Shown here: piece after piece, positions 7,586 through 16,263 of the stretch | Numbering within the stretch: the stretch's first letter is position 1 | Layout: each line of letters begins with the position of its first letter | From: Lacticaseibacillus rhamnosus | Lineage (GTDB): Bacteria; Bacillota; Bacilli; Lactobacillales; Lactobacillaceae | Direction: 5' to 3' | Length of the DNA: 64,000 bases | Assembly (NCBI RefSeq): GCF_900636965.1 | Contig: NZ_LR134331.1 | Coordinates: 2,046,001 to 2,110,000 of the forward strand | Made by a program: the position numbers and the translations under genes | The notes under the pieces: generated by a model | What the model was told of the DNA's origin: nothing | The model's input: only the letters and a program-made list of their open reading frames with translations | Databases searched by the model: none

Positions 7586-8857
7586 TTACTTGATTTTAAC
7601 TAGGAAGTACCGCTTCTTTCCGCGCCGGACGATGACATATTGACCATCAAAATGCGTGCTTGGATCAACTTCAAAATCCAAGTCGCGTTGACGGGTGCCA
7701 TTGATGGTGATCGCACCGTTTTGAATATCTTCCCGGGCCTGCCGCCGACTTGGTTCGATCTTGGTAGTGTCTACCAACCAGGTCACAATATTCTCTGCCG
7801 TTTGCGGCGCTTCAACCGTTGGAAATTGCTTAAAGCCTTGCTTAATATCATCAGCACTTAAATCCGCAACATCGCCTGAGAAAAGTGCCGCACTGATGCT
7901 TTCGGCTTGATCGACTGCTTTTTGTCCATGAACAAACTTGGTAACGGCGCGGGCTAATTCGCGCTGAGCTGCACGTTTTTCCGGATGCGTCTTAGTGGCC
8001 TCGACCAACTCGGCAATTTCATCACGAGATAGGAACGTGAAGAACTTGAGGAATTTTTCGACATCCGCATCGTCTTGATTAAACCAGAACTGGTAGAACT
8101 CGTATGGTGACGTCTTTTCCGGATCCAGCCAAACCGCTCCGCCAGCCGATTTACCGAACTTAGTACCATCCGCTTTCAACATCAGCGGATTGGTCAAGCC
8201 GTAAGCACGGGCGTCAGGTCCCTCAAGTCGGTGAATCAAATCAATGCCGGCCGTGATGTTCCCCCACTGATCCGCCCCACCGATTTGCAGCTGCACATCT
8301 TCATGCTTAAACAAATGGAGGAAATCAACCGACTGTAAAATCTGGTAGGTGAATTCAGTGTAAGAAATGCCAGTCTCAAGCCGACTTGCCACGACTTCCT
8401 TATTCAGCATGTTATTCACCGAGAACAACTTGCCGTAATCCCGTAAAAAGTCGAGCATGGAAATTTTGGAAAGCCAATCGTAATTGTCCACAATTCGAAA
8501 ATCGTCGGTTCCAAACAGATTCTCCATCTGCGCCGTCAATTTCTTCTTGTTCGTCGCAATGGTCTCCATTGTCTGCAAGACCCTTTCCGAGTTGCGGCCA
8601 GATGGATCCCCAATCGAACCGGTTCCGCCACCGATTAAAATGACCGGTCGATGTCCCATTAATTGGAAGCGCTTGAGAATCATGAAAGGAATCAGATGGC
8701 CGACATGCAGAGAATCGCCAGTTGGGTCGGTACCACAGTATACGCTAACCGCCTTTTCTTCGGTTAACTTGCGCAGCCCGGCTTCATCGGTCAGCTGATT
8801 CAGCGCCCCCCGCCATTTTAATTCATCTAAAATCTGTCCTCGCTGTGTTTCTGTCAT
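7586..8857 (-). CDS. tyrS: Tyrosyl-tRNA synthetase
   Basis: A 423-residue class I aminoacyl-tRNA synthetase that charges tRNA-Tyr in the cytoplasm. The HIGH-type motif is HVGH (residues 51-54) after YCGTDPTGDSL. The KMSKS-type motif is KFGKS near residue 230, and tyrosine-site text such as QIGGADQWGNI is present. An S4 RNA-binding domain occupies about residues 355-423 (PSRRQAREDIQNGAITING). The start ATG at 8857 is preceded by GAGGAGG; the in-frame ATG six codons upstream overlaps that site and is not used. Expression is controlled by the T-box leader immediately upstream. Confidence 0.97.
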   Translation of the reverse strand: MTETQRGQILDELKWRGALNQLTDEAGLRKLTEEKAVSVYCGTDPTGDSLHVGHLIPFMILKRFQLMGHRPVILIGGGTGSIGDPSGRNSERVLQTMETIATNKKKLTAQMENLFGTDDFRIVDNYDWLSKISMLDFLRDYGKLFSVNNMLNKEVVASRLETGISYTEFTYQILQSVDFLHLFKHEDVQLQIGGADQWGNITAGIDLIHRLEGPDARAYGLTNPLMLKADGTKFGKSAGGAVWLDPEKTSPYEFYQFWFNQDDADVEKFLKFFTFLSRDEIAELVEATKTHPEKRAAQRELARAVTKFVHGQKAVDQAESISAALFSGDVADLSADDIKQGFKQFPTVEAPQTAENIVTWLVDTTKIEPSRRQAREDIQNGAITINGTRQRDLDFEVDPSTHFDGQYVIVRRGKKRYFLVKIK

Positions 8858-8932
8858 TAGAAAAATCCTCCTCATTACGATATGGCTAGCATGATCAGCA
8901 CGTTAGCCTCGAGCCAAAATGTACCTAATTAC

Positions 8933-9160
8933 GAAAAAAGTCGTCCCTGATCAACTAAGATCAGGGACGACTTTCACCGCGGTACCACCCAAATTATGCT
9001 TTGCATCACTCTCATGGATATCGGCATGACCCGCGGCCAGAATTCATTGAGCTGTAATTCGTGCTATCAGGCGGAACGGTTTGCAGCAACCACCGTTTTT
9101 CTGAATGCCTACCTAGATAACACTACTGCGACTCAGCTGGTAAATTTTATAGGTCAAATT
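8933..9160 (-). promoter_or_regulatory. T-box riboswitch leader of tyrS
   Basis: The minus strand carries the T-box sequence GGGTGGTACCGCGG (8976-8990). The intrinsic terminator AGTCGTCCCTGATC/GATCAGGGACGACT plus U-run follows at 8933-8972. A distal stem-I hairpin AACGG-TGGTTGCTGCAAA-CCGTT lies near 9075-9100. A TAC triplet at 9054-9056 (minus) lies 3' of that hairpin in a position suited to the tyrosine specifier codon. A TATAAA-like -10 lies near 9146. Uncharged tRNA-Tyr should favour antitermination into tyrS. Confidence 0.88.
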
Positions 9161-9262
9161 TTAACACATGCACGCTATTTGTACAGAGGCAGTCGTTAAA
9201 CTCATCCACGAAAACCGCGCGCTAATTCCCAAAAGCCTCGTTTCGGAAAACCCACCGCAATC

Positions 9263-10201
9263 TTACGGATCTTGCGGCGCATCTTCCGGTGGTAAATCGG
9301 CCGGATAAGTTTTAACATCGGCATCCAGAATATCGTACGCATCCATCAATTTGCGTTCGACTCGTTCGCCTAATTCATAAGAATCCGCCACGGTCATTGT
9401 CGGATCCACCCGAATGCCGATCGTCAGCAACACCGCATCGCCGGCATAACGCGCTTCAATGCTTTGAACCCCGAGAACTCCCGGAACCTGCGTAATCGTT
9501 TGCCGATAAGCCGCAATTTTCTTGGTGTCAAACCCATCTGTCAATTCAAAAATGGCATCACGTAGAATTGTCCAAGCGGCATATAAAATCAAAAGGCCGA
9601 CCGCAATCGCTGCGCCGCCATCCAGCCACAGCCACCCAGCCTTCGCACCTAGAATGGCCAGTAAAGTCCCACCGCTAGTCGCAGCATCGGAAAAACTGTC
9701 TTTAGACGCTGTCCGTAATACGCTGCTGTCCAGTTGCTTAGCGCGAATATGATTCATCAACGAAACACTCGCCATGGCCACCCCCGCAGCCAGGCTCACA
9801 TAAACCGCCAAAACACCGGGCACTTGCACTTTACCTTGGTACCATGCCTGCAACCCGTGGTAGCCATCAAGCACCACGTCCAGTCCAACGACTAACATAA
9901 TCAGACCTGAAAACAAGGTTGCAATCGTTTGAAATCGCCAGTGTCCAAATCGATGCTCACTGTCTGGTCGTTGCTGGGAAACTTGCAGCCCCCATAATAA
10001 GATAAGCGCCGAAGCCACACCTGTCAGATTATTCAAGCCATCTGCCGCCAATGCCCTGGAATGTGCTAATTGCGCGATCCACAATTCGGCCACTGTTAAA
10101 CCACCATAAACGACCAGATTCAACGCCGCTGCATGCTGGGCACTTTTCAGACGGGCAAATCGGCGTTGTTCATCTTTTAAAATATTGCGACCAGCATCCA
10201 T
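9263..10201 (-). CDS. Cation diffusion facilitator (CDF) metal-efflux protein
   Basis: A 312-residue inner-membrane divalent-cation/proton antiporter of the CDF family. It has about six hydrophobic helices in the first 210 residues, the typical ALAADGLNN and KDSFSDAATSGG segments carrying the transport-site aspartates, RFGHWRFQ between helices, and a cytoplasmic C-terminal domain. Metal selectivity (Zn, Mn, Co or Fe) cannot be read with confidence. The start ATG at 10201 follows GAGGGGG. An ArsR-type regulator lies 174 bp upstream on the same strand, the arrangement of CzrA/CzcD-like metal-resistance pairs, so efflux of an excess metal under that regulator is likely. Confidence 0.9.
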   Translation of the reverse strand: MDAGRNILKDEQRRFARLKSAQHAAALNLVVYGGLTVAELWIAQLAHSRALAADGLNNLTGVASALILLWGLQVSQQRPDSEHRFGHWRFQTIATLFSGLIMLVVGLDVVLDGYHGLQAWYQGKVQVPGVLAVYVSLAAGVAMASVSLMNHIRAKQLDSSVLRTASKDSFSDAATSGGTLLAILGAKAGWLWLDGGAAIAVGLLILYAAWTILRDAIFELTDGFDTKKIAAYRQTITQVPGVLGVQSIEARYAGDAVLLTIGIRVDPTMTVADSYELGERVERKLMDAYDILDADVKTYPADLPPEDAPQDP

Positions 10202-10375
10202 ACTAATTCCCCCTCGTCAGAAAAGTCGTTAGAGGCTATTATAAAGCAAAATTGATCTTAATCATCGTTTAAACACGCTTTTTAACGGCATCAAGCGCTT
10301 TCTTACAAAACTTTTACATAGGAATAACCTGTTATTTGCATTAGCCATGGTTCACGCTGAACAATAAGACTTTTG

Positions 10376-10711
10376 TCACGCTTGGGCGATCTGGCGCTTC
10401 AAGGCGTTAGTTAACCGCTCAAGCCGGGCAATTGTATCGTTTAAGGTTAAATAATAATAAACCATATTGCCTTCACGGCGGGATCCGACCATCCCAATAT
10501 CTTTCAAGTGTTTGAGATGATGCGAGGTAGCTGGCTGCGATAATCCGATTGCATCAGCCAGATCATTAACACTAACGCCTACGTGATTATCGGCTGCACC
10601 GAGAATCATAATCAGCTTTTGCCGACTTGAATTGGATAAGGCATTTAAGTGGCCGATATCCTGCTTGAATTCTTTTAATGCTTCCTGTTGTGCTGAACTA
10701 TATGCCGCCAT
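10376..10711 (-). CDS. ArsR/SmtB-family transcriptional regulator
   Basis: A 111-residue winged-helix repressor. The HTH core reads VNDLADAIGLSQPATSHHLKHLKDIGMVGSRREGNMVYYYL, typical of the ArsR family. There is no Cys-based metal site; a C-terminal alpha5-type site, as in CzrA, would need His/Asp residues that are not clear here, so the inducer is uncertain. The ATG at 10711 has GAGGAGG upstream; a longer frame to 10789 has none. It is divergent from apbE and lies upstream of the CDF transporter, its probable target. An inverted repeat in the intergenic region is a candidate operator. Confidence 0.88.
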   Translation of the reverse strand: MAAYSSAQQEALKEFKQDIGHLNALSNSSRQKLIMILGAADNHVGVSVNDLADAIGLSQPATSHHLKHLKDIGMVGSRREGNMVYYYLTLNDTIARLERLTNALKRQIAQA

Positions 10712-10794
10712 AGTTGGCCTCCTCATGAATTGCGCTGAGCACACGCGGTGAATCAATTGACATTCACAACGAATAATACCTGAAATCATAACGA

Positions 10795-10811
10795 TTGCAA
10801 CAAATATGCAA
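10795..10811. promoter_or_regulatory. Candidate ArsR operator and promoter region
   Basis: Inverted repeat TTGCA-N7-TGCAA between the divergent arsR-like and apbE genes. On the minus strand its TTGCAA half can serve as a -35, followed after 16 bp by TATTAT as a -10 for the regulator. Occupancy would therefore block that promoter. The link to this regulator is inference. Confidence 0.45.
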
Positions 10812-10861
10812 ACCGTTCATACTATGCATTAGGATAATCAATGACTACTTGGAGGTGCAAT

Positions 10862-11791
10862 ATGACAACGACAACAACCTTTCACGGCTTAGGTGCGGAC
10901 AATACGTTAACCGTTTATGCCGATGGTGCCAACGAATTACTTAATCAAAGTGTCAGTATGATTCAGGCTTATGCGCATTTGCTATCGCTTTATGATGACG
11001 AATCGTTGCTAACCATGATTAATGCCCAGGCCGGTAAAACACCGGTCCACATTCCGGTACGACCGGTGTTTAATCTCATCGCCCAAGCAGTAGCCTGGAG
11101 CAAACGTGGTCTAGGCTACAACGCGTTAATCGGCCCGATCGTCAAGTTATGGCGAATTGGCTTTGCCGATGCGCGCGTTCCATCCGCCAATGAAGTTAAT
11201 GCAGCCCTAGCTTTAACCGACCCGAATCTAGTCGAGCTTGATTCGGAAAATCAAACCGTCTTTTTACCTAAAGAAGGAATGGTTTTGGATCTTGGCGGAA
11301 TTGCCAAAGGATTTATTGTCGATCAAGTCTATGATTTATGGGATAAAACCGGGGTTGAAGGCGGCTTGATTGACTTAGGTGGCAACCAGCGCCTCGTTGG
11401 TAAAGCGGCCAGTGGCATTCCTTTGTGGCAGTGGCCAATCGCGGATCCCCGCCATCCCGGCCAGCGCAGCATTGCAACGCTGACAACCGAGCCAAAAGCC
11501 GTTGTGACAACCGGCATTTTTGAACGCCATTCAGAGATTGCCGGCAAAGAATACCACCACCTCATCGATCCTAATACCGGTTATCCGGTCGAGTCGAACA
11601 TGGCCAGCATCACTGTCATTGCCGATAATGGTCTTATCGGTGACGTGTTATCTTCAGTCGGTTTCTACGCTGGCGTCCCGGCTGGTTACGATGCAATCGA
11701 AGCAGAAGGTCAGGAAGCGATTTTTGTCACCAAAGACACCCGCGTTTATCAAACTAGCGGATTACGCGAAACGCTTGCGGTGACAATGTAG
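10862..11791 (+). CDS. apbE: FAD:protein FMN transferase (ApbE family)
   Basis: A 309-residue ApbE-type flavin transferase that moves FMN from FAD to a Thr/Ser of target flavoproteins, using Mg2+. Family landmarks are YNALIGPIVKLWRIGF, DLGGIAKGFIVDQ, GGLIDLGGN and VTTGIFER followed by HHLIDPNTGYP. There is no signal peptide or lipobox, so it may act in the cytoplasm, unlike many lipoprotein ApbE enzymes. The start at 10862 is preceded by TGGAGG. It is a single gene, divergent from the metal regulator; no flavinylation target is adjacent. Confidence 0.9.
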   Translation: MTTTTTFHGLGADNTLTVYADGANELLNQSVSMIQAYAHLLSLYDDESLLTMINAQAGKTPVHIPVRPVFNLIAQAVAWSKRGLGYNALIGPIVKLWRIGFADARVPSANEVNAALALTDPNLVELDSENQTVFLPKEGMVLDLGGIAKGFIVDQVYDLWDKTGVEGGLIDLGGNQRLVGKAASGIPLWQWPIADPRHPGQRSIATLTTEPKAVVTTGIFERHSEIAGKEYHHLIDPNTGYPVESNMASITVIADNGLIGDVLSSVGFYAGVPAGYDAIEAEGQEAIFVTKDTRVYQTSGLRETLAVTM

Positions 11792-11815
11792 ACCAGCTGT
11801 TTTACCTGGCGACTC

Positions 11816-11850
11816 AAAAAGCAGCAGCCATTTTTTGGTTGCTGCTTTTT
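11816..11850. terminator. Bidirectional terminator between apbE and amylase gene
   Basis: Stem AAAAAGCAGCAGCCA/TGGTTGCTGCTTTTT with T-runs on both strands. It lies between two convergent genes and can end both transcripts. Confidence 0.88.
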
Positions 11851-11904
11851 GCGATCTCTAATTTAGCACCTCTAACAGCTACCTATAGCTACAATCCCGA
11901 CTTT

Positions 11905-13683
11905 TTAGATAGCTTGCCAAATCACGCTTCCAGGCGGCACCATGGTTCCCATTGGCAAAAGTGACCGCAGATTAGCCGGAACAAGCTTGGCATTCGGGTC
12001 TTGTAAAACCTGAGGCGAGCAGGTGGGGTTGGCCAAGACGACCAACGTCTGGGCCTCGTTTTGCCGGACAAAACCGAGGCTGTCTTCAAACGTGAACGGG
12101 AAAAATGCCGCATCGGCTGCTAAAGCTGGTTGATCGATCCGCGTCTGTAACGCAATCTGATACATATCCAAAATGGCTTGATCTTCGTGCCCCCATGGAT
12201 AAAAGGCGCGGTTGTCCGGATCCTTGCCGCCGGTTAATCCTGCCTCGTCGCCATAATAAAGACAAGGTACCCCCGGCAGCCAATAAAGAAGTGACACAAT
12301 CAATTGTAACTTACGCCGATCACCATTCAACACGGTCAAGATTCGCGCCGTATCATGCGTGCCAATGTTATTAAAATTAAACGCAAACGCATTGGGCGGA
12401 TAGTTTTCCTTGAGCGTCATTAACTGGCGGACAAAACCGGCCGCGCTGAGTTGACCGTTGACAAAATCAATCAACATCGACCGCAACGGGTAATTCATCA
12501 CGGCGTTCAGCTCGCCACCTTCAAAATACTGGCGGCGTTTGCCATAAGCCTGCTTATTCGATGCATCTTCCCAAACCTCACCGATCAAAACCCGGTCAGG
12601 AAACTGATCCAATGTCGTCCGAATTTGATGAATAAAGTCGTCAGTCAGCTCATCGGCGACATCCAAACGCCAGCCATCCACGCCCAGATCGGTCCAATAA
12701 CTGATCACCGAATCTTTTTTAGCGGCAATAAAATTGTGAAAATCCTGATTGTCTTTATTAATCGCCGGGAGGTCTTTAACCCCCCACCAGCTGTTATAGT
12801 CATCAGGAAATCTTTTAAACGAAAACCACGATGCGTATGGTGAATCCAGACTGTTCGCCGCACCAACATCGTCATATTCGTTCACGGCATTGAAATACCG
12901 GCTGTCGGCACCGACATGATTGAACACACCATCCAGAATCACATGCATCCCCAGCTGATGAGCCGCCGCCAGAAACTGCTTGAAATCATGCAATGTACCT
13001 AACACTTCATCAATCGCATAATAATCACCGGTATCATAGCGGTGATTGCTGCGCGCCTGAAAAATCGGGCTCAGATAAAGCGCATTAATCCCCCGTGCAG
13101 CTAACAGCGGCAATTTTTGCTGAATGCCGGTTAAGTTACCACCATAAAAATCCCAGCGCAACACTTCGCCATTGGTACCGCGAATATACATTGGCCGATC
13201 CGACTGGCGCCCATAGATAAAAGAATTGGCTTTCGGTGCGTTGACGTGGCCATCCGCATTCCCGTTATTAAACCGGTCCACGAAAATATGGTAAAACCGC
13301 GCATGCCGATACCATTCCGGCACTGGGTCAAACTCATTGACCACGGTCAGCTGATAACTGTTCACATCGGCATTTTCCGGATAAACTTGCCCGATCCCGC
13401 CAAAACCGCCATCAACCGCACCAAAGCGTTGGCGGCCTTCATCGGTTTGCAGTTCAAAATGGTAAAACCATAAACCAGCCGTCTGCGGGGCAAAACTCAC
13501 CGTATAACCATTCGGGCTTTTGGTCATTGGCAATGTCTCGGTTTGATCCCCGCGCCCATCCGGCATGATAATCAGTGAGGCTTGCGTCACCGCACCGTCA
13601 GCTTTAGCCGTGAAATGAATCGTTGTTGCCTTCCGAACTGCCCCAAAAGGCTGCCGATCGGTGAATGAATCAAATTGAAACAT
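11905..13683 (-). CDS. GH13 alpha-glucan hydrolase (neopullulanase/cyclomaltodextrinase type)
   Basis: A 592-residue glycoside hydrolase of family 13. An N-terminal beta-sandwich domain (about residues 1-125) is followed by the (beta/alpha)8 barrel. Conserved regions are DGVFNH, then DGWRLDVAD (nucleophile Asp), GEVWED (acid/base Glu) and NIGTHDTAR (third Asp). The N-terminal domain and sequence point to the neopullulanase/maltogenic amylase group, which acts on alpha-1,4 and sometimes alpha-1,6 links. There is no signal peptide, so it acts in the cytoplasm. As the last gene of the glycogen operon, it should trim glycogen or maltodextrins together with GlgP. In other lactobacilli the gene here is often labelled amylopullulanase. 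Confidence 0.92.
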   Translation of the reverse strand: MFQFDSFTDRQPFGAVRKATTIHFTAKADGAVTQASLIIMPDGRGDQTETLPMTKSPNGYTVSFAPQTAGLWFYHFELQTDEGRQRFGAVDGGFGGIGQVYPENADVNSYQLTVVNEFDPVPEWYRHARFYHIFVDRFNNGNADGHVNAPKANSFIYGRQSDRPMYIRGTNGEVLRWDFYGGNLTGIQQKLPLLAARGINALYLSPIFQARSNHRYDTGDYYAIDEVLGTLHDFKQFLAAAHQLGMHVILDGVFNHVGADSRYFNAVNEYDDVGAANSLDSPYASWFSFKRFPDDYNSWWGVKDLPAINKDNQDFHNFIAAKKDSVISYWTDLGVDGWRLDVADELTDDFIHQIRTTLDQFPDRVLIGEVWEDASNKQAYGKRRQYFEGGELNAVMNYPLRSMLIDFVNGQLSAAGFVRQLMTLKENYPPNAFAFNFNNIGTHDTARILTVLNGDRRKLQLIVSLLYWLPGVPCLYYGDEAGLTGGKDPDNRAFYPWGHEDQAILDMYQIALQTRIDQPALAADAAFFPFTFEDSLGFVRQNEAQTLVVLANPTCSPQVLQDPNAKLVPANLRSLLPMGTMVPPGSVIWQAI

Positions 13684-13704
13684 CTTTTTCCTCCATGTAA
13701 CGCA

Positions 13705-16116
13705 TCAGTTGCCTGAGCCATCATCTTCTGGCGTTTGCGGGACCACATGCCAAATGTCGCGACCATAGCGCTGAACCGTAAAGTCTGCGGAAAAGCGCCC
13801 ACTTTCTGCAATGTTTACCAACGCTTTCTTCGCCCAGGCTTGCGGCTGTTGATACAAGGCATCCAGCTTGGCATTAGCGGCTAAGTAACTTTCAAAGTCA
13901 GCTAACACAAAATATTCATCGTTATACGTCAGCAAGGAATTGAAGATATCGCGGCCTTCCGTTTCAATTCCCGGAATCTGGCCATTAACCAGCATATCCA
14001 ACACCGCATGCAAGCGCGGATCCTTTTCATAAAAGTCGCGGGCCCGGTAATCACCGCGCTGATAATAACCGGCAATCTCATCTTCGGTTAAGCCGAAAAT
14101 TTCAATGTTATCATCGCCCACCGCATTTTTAATCTCGATGTTGGCCCCATCCAGAGTTGCTAAGGTTAACGCGCCGGCACTCATGAGCTTCATGTTACTG
14201 GTGCCACTGGCCTCTTTACCGGCTGTGGAGATCTGCTCGGAGATATCAGCAGCAGGGATGATCTTTTCAGCCATCGTCACACCGTAGTTAGGTAAGAAAA
14301 CGACTTGCAAATAAGGGCTGACTTCCGGATCACCGTTCACCATATCCGCTACCGCATTCATAACCTTGATGATCTCTTTGGCATAAACATAACTGGGTGC
14401 GGCCTTGGCTCCGAAAATATGCAGGCGTTTCGGTCGTTTTTCACCGCTTTTAAGCGCTAAATAGGCATCTAAAATTCCTAATACATGTAAGAGCTGGCGT
14501 TTATAAGCATGCAGCCGTTTAATCTGCACATCGAAAATAGCATCCGGGTCAACCTTAACGTGCACGGTTTGATCAATGTACTTAGCCAATGCCCGTTTAT
14601 TTTCGGCTTTAGCGGCATTCAGGTCGGACAAAAAGTGCGGATCATCGCTGAAATCATGTAACTTCCGCAATGCCAACGGATTTTTCCGCCAGGTAGTGCC
14701 AATTTTTTTATCCAGTAAGTGCGCCAGCGGACGGTCGCCGATTTGAATCCAGCGCCGTGGGGTAATGCCATTGGTCTTATTATTGAACCGCTCCGGAAAA
14801 ATCTGGAACAGGTCGTGCAAAACATCTTTTTTCAATAACTCACTATGGATCGGGGCCACGCCGTTGATCGCGTGAGAGCCAATGGTTGCTAAGTAAGCCA
14901 TCCGTACCTGCCCGTTACCTAAAGGAGCAATGCGATCAATCATGGCTTGCCCAAACTGCGGAACAAAAGCCAGACGGAAGCGCCGATCGATTTCCTGAAC
15001 GATTTGATAAATCCGCGGCAACAGACCGCTGAACATATCAATCGGCCAGACTTCAAGTGCTTCGGATAGCAACGTATGGTTGGTGTAACTCATAACCTTT
15101 AATGTAATCCGCCATGCCTCGTTCCAACTGACATGTTCATCATCCATCAAAACCCGCATCAACTCAGGAATCGCCATCGCCGGGTGGGTGTCGTTAATAT
15201 GAATCGCAACCCGATCGGCAAACCCTGCCATACTGTTATGCGTCCGCCGGTAATGACGAACAATGCTCTGAATCCCGGCACTGGTAAAGAAATACTCTTG
15301 GCGCAACCGCAATTCTTTTCCGGCATTGTCAGAGTCATCCGGATACAAGATCTGGGTGATTTGATTGATGCGTTCTTTTTGTTCCAAGGTAAACCGCGAG
15401 CCGGCATTAATCGGCGCTTCAGCGGACCATAGCCGCAGATTGTTCACGACGCCATTGTGATACCCGACCATGGCAACATCATAAGGCACGGCTAGTACAT
15501 CGTCAGTTTGGTGATAGATCACCCGCAAATTACCGCTGCGACTTGGTTTTAATTCCACCCAGCCGCCGAATTTAATCGTGACCGCCCGATTTTCCTTGCG
15601 CGTCTCCCATGGGAACCCATTGCGCATCCAATCATCTGGCAGTTCAACTTGATAACCGTTAACAAAGGCTTGTTTAAATAACCCATATTGATAGCGAATG
15701 CCATTACCGTTGCCGGCCATCCCCACACTGGCCATCGCATCCATGAACGCTGACGCTAATCGTCCAAGTCCACCATTGCCTAACCCAGGATCAGCTTCGG
15801 CATCAAAAATCTTCTGCGGATGCAACTCCAAGGCATGTAACCCTGCCTCGACCGCATCCAAAATACCCAGATTCAGCAAATTAGACTGCAACAGCCGACC
15901 AGGTAAAAACTCGATTGAAAAGTAATAAACCTGTTTGGTCTCTTCTTGATCATACCGCTTCTTGGTGTCAGCCCAAGGTTGGGCAATGTATGTCCGCGTC
16001 AACAAGGCCAATGCCTGATAAAGCTGTTGTGAAGATAGGTCTTCAAGCGGTGCCGCATACATTTTCAAGGCCATGTCTTTAAAGTCTGCGATGAATTGTT
16101 CCTTTGTTAATGCCAT
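13705..16116 (-). CDS. glgP: Glycogen/maltodextrin phosphorylase
   Basis: An enzyme of 803 residues, full family length, that removes glucose-1-phosphate from the non-reducing ends of glycogen with pyridoxal phosphate. The PLP-site region reads EASGTSNMKLMSAGALT, with the cofactor lysine in NMK, and GNGGLGRLASAFMDAMAS is the N-terminal nucleotide/sugar region. The ATG at 16116 is preceded by GAGGTG; the codon before it is TTG, which could also start one residue earlier. The gene lies 22 bp upstream of the amylase gene and about 150 bp downstream of glgA, with a hairpin in that gap that may set its expression level. Confidence 0.95.
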   Translation of the reverse strand: MALTKEQFIADFKDMALKMYAAPLEDLSSQQLYQALALLTRTYIAQPWADTKKRYDQEETKQVYYFSIEFLPGRLLQSNLLNLGILDAVEAGLHALELHPQKIFDAEADPGLGNGGLGRLASAFMDAMASVGMAGNGNGIRYQYGLFKQAFVNGYQVELPDDWMRNGFPWETRKENRAVTIKFGGWVELKPSRSGNLRVIYHQTDDVLAVPYDVAMVGYHNGVVNNLRLWSAEAPINAGSRFTLEQKERINQITQILYPDDSDNAGKELRLRQEYFFTSAGIQSIVRHYRRTHNSMAGFADRVAIHINDTHPAMAIPELMRVLMDDEHVSWNEAWRITLKVMSYTNHTLLSEALEVWPIDMFSGLLPRIYQIVQEIDRRFRLAFVPQFGQAMIDRIAPLGNGQVRMAYLATIGSHAINGVAPIHSELLKKDVLHDLFQIFPERFNNKTNGITPRRWIQIGDRPLAHLLDKKIGTTWRKNPLALRKLHDFSDDPHFLSDLNAAKAENKRALAKYIDQTVHVKVDPDAIFDVQIKRLHAYKRQLLHVLGILDAYLALKSGEKRPKRLHIFGAKAAPSYVYAKEIIKVMNAVADMVNGDPEVSPYLQVVFLPNYGVTMAEKIIPAADISEQISTAGKEASGTSNMKLMSAGALTLATLDGANIEIKNAVGDDNIEIFGLTEDEIAGYYQRGDYRARDFYEKDPRLHAVLDMLVNGQIPGIETEGRDIFNSLLTYNDEYFVLADFESYLAANAKLDALYQQPQAWAKKALVNIAESGRFSADFTVQRYGRDIWHVVPQTPEDDGSGN

Positions 16117-16169
16117 CAAATATACACCTCATCAAAATTAAACCATCGCAACCATTTTGGCGAACATGA

Positions 16170-16256
16170 ACAACGAGGTCTCATCGAATGTCCGATCCGC
16201 AGCTAAGACGAAATGCCGTCTTGTCGGCTGTGACTTTCATTCGACATGACCTCGCG
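16170..16256 (-). other. Hairpin in the glgA-glgP gap
   Basis: An imperfect inverted repeat of about 17 bp (CGAGGTC...TCGAATG against CATTCGACATGACCTCG), with a smaller AAGACG/CGTCTT hairpin inside. There is no U-tract, so it is more likely an mRNA-processing or stability element within the operon than a terminator. Confidence 0.5.
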
Positions 16257-16263
16257 ATGACAC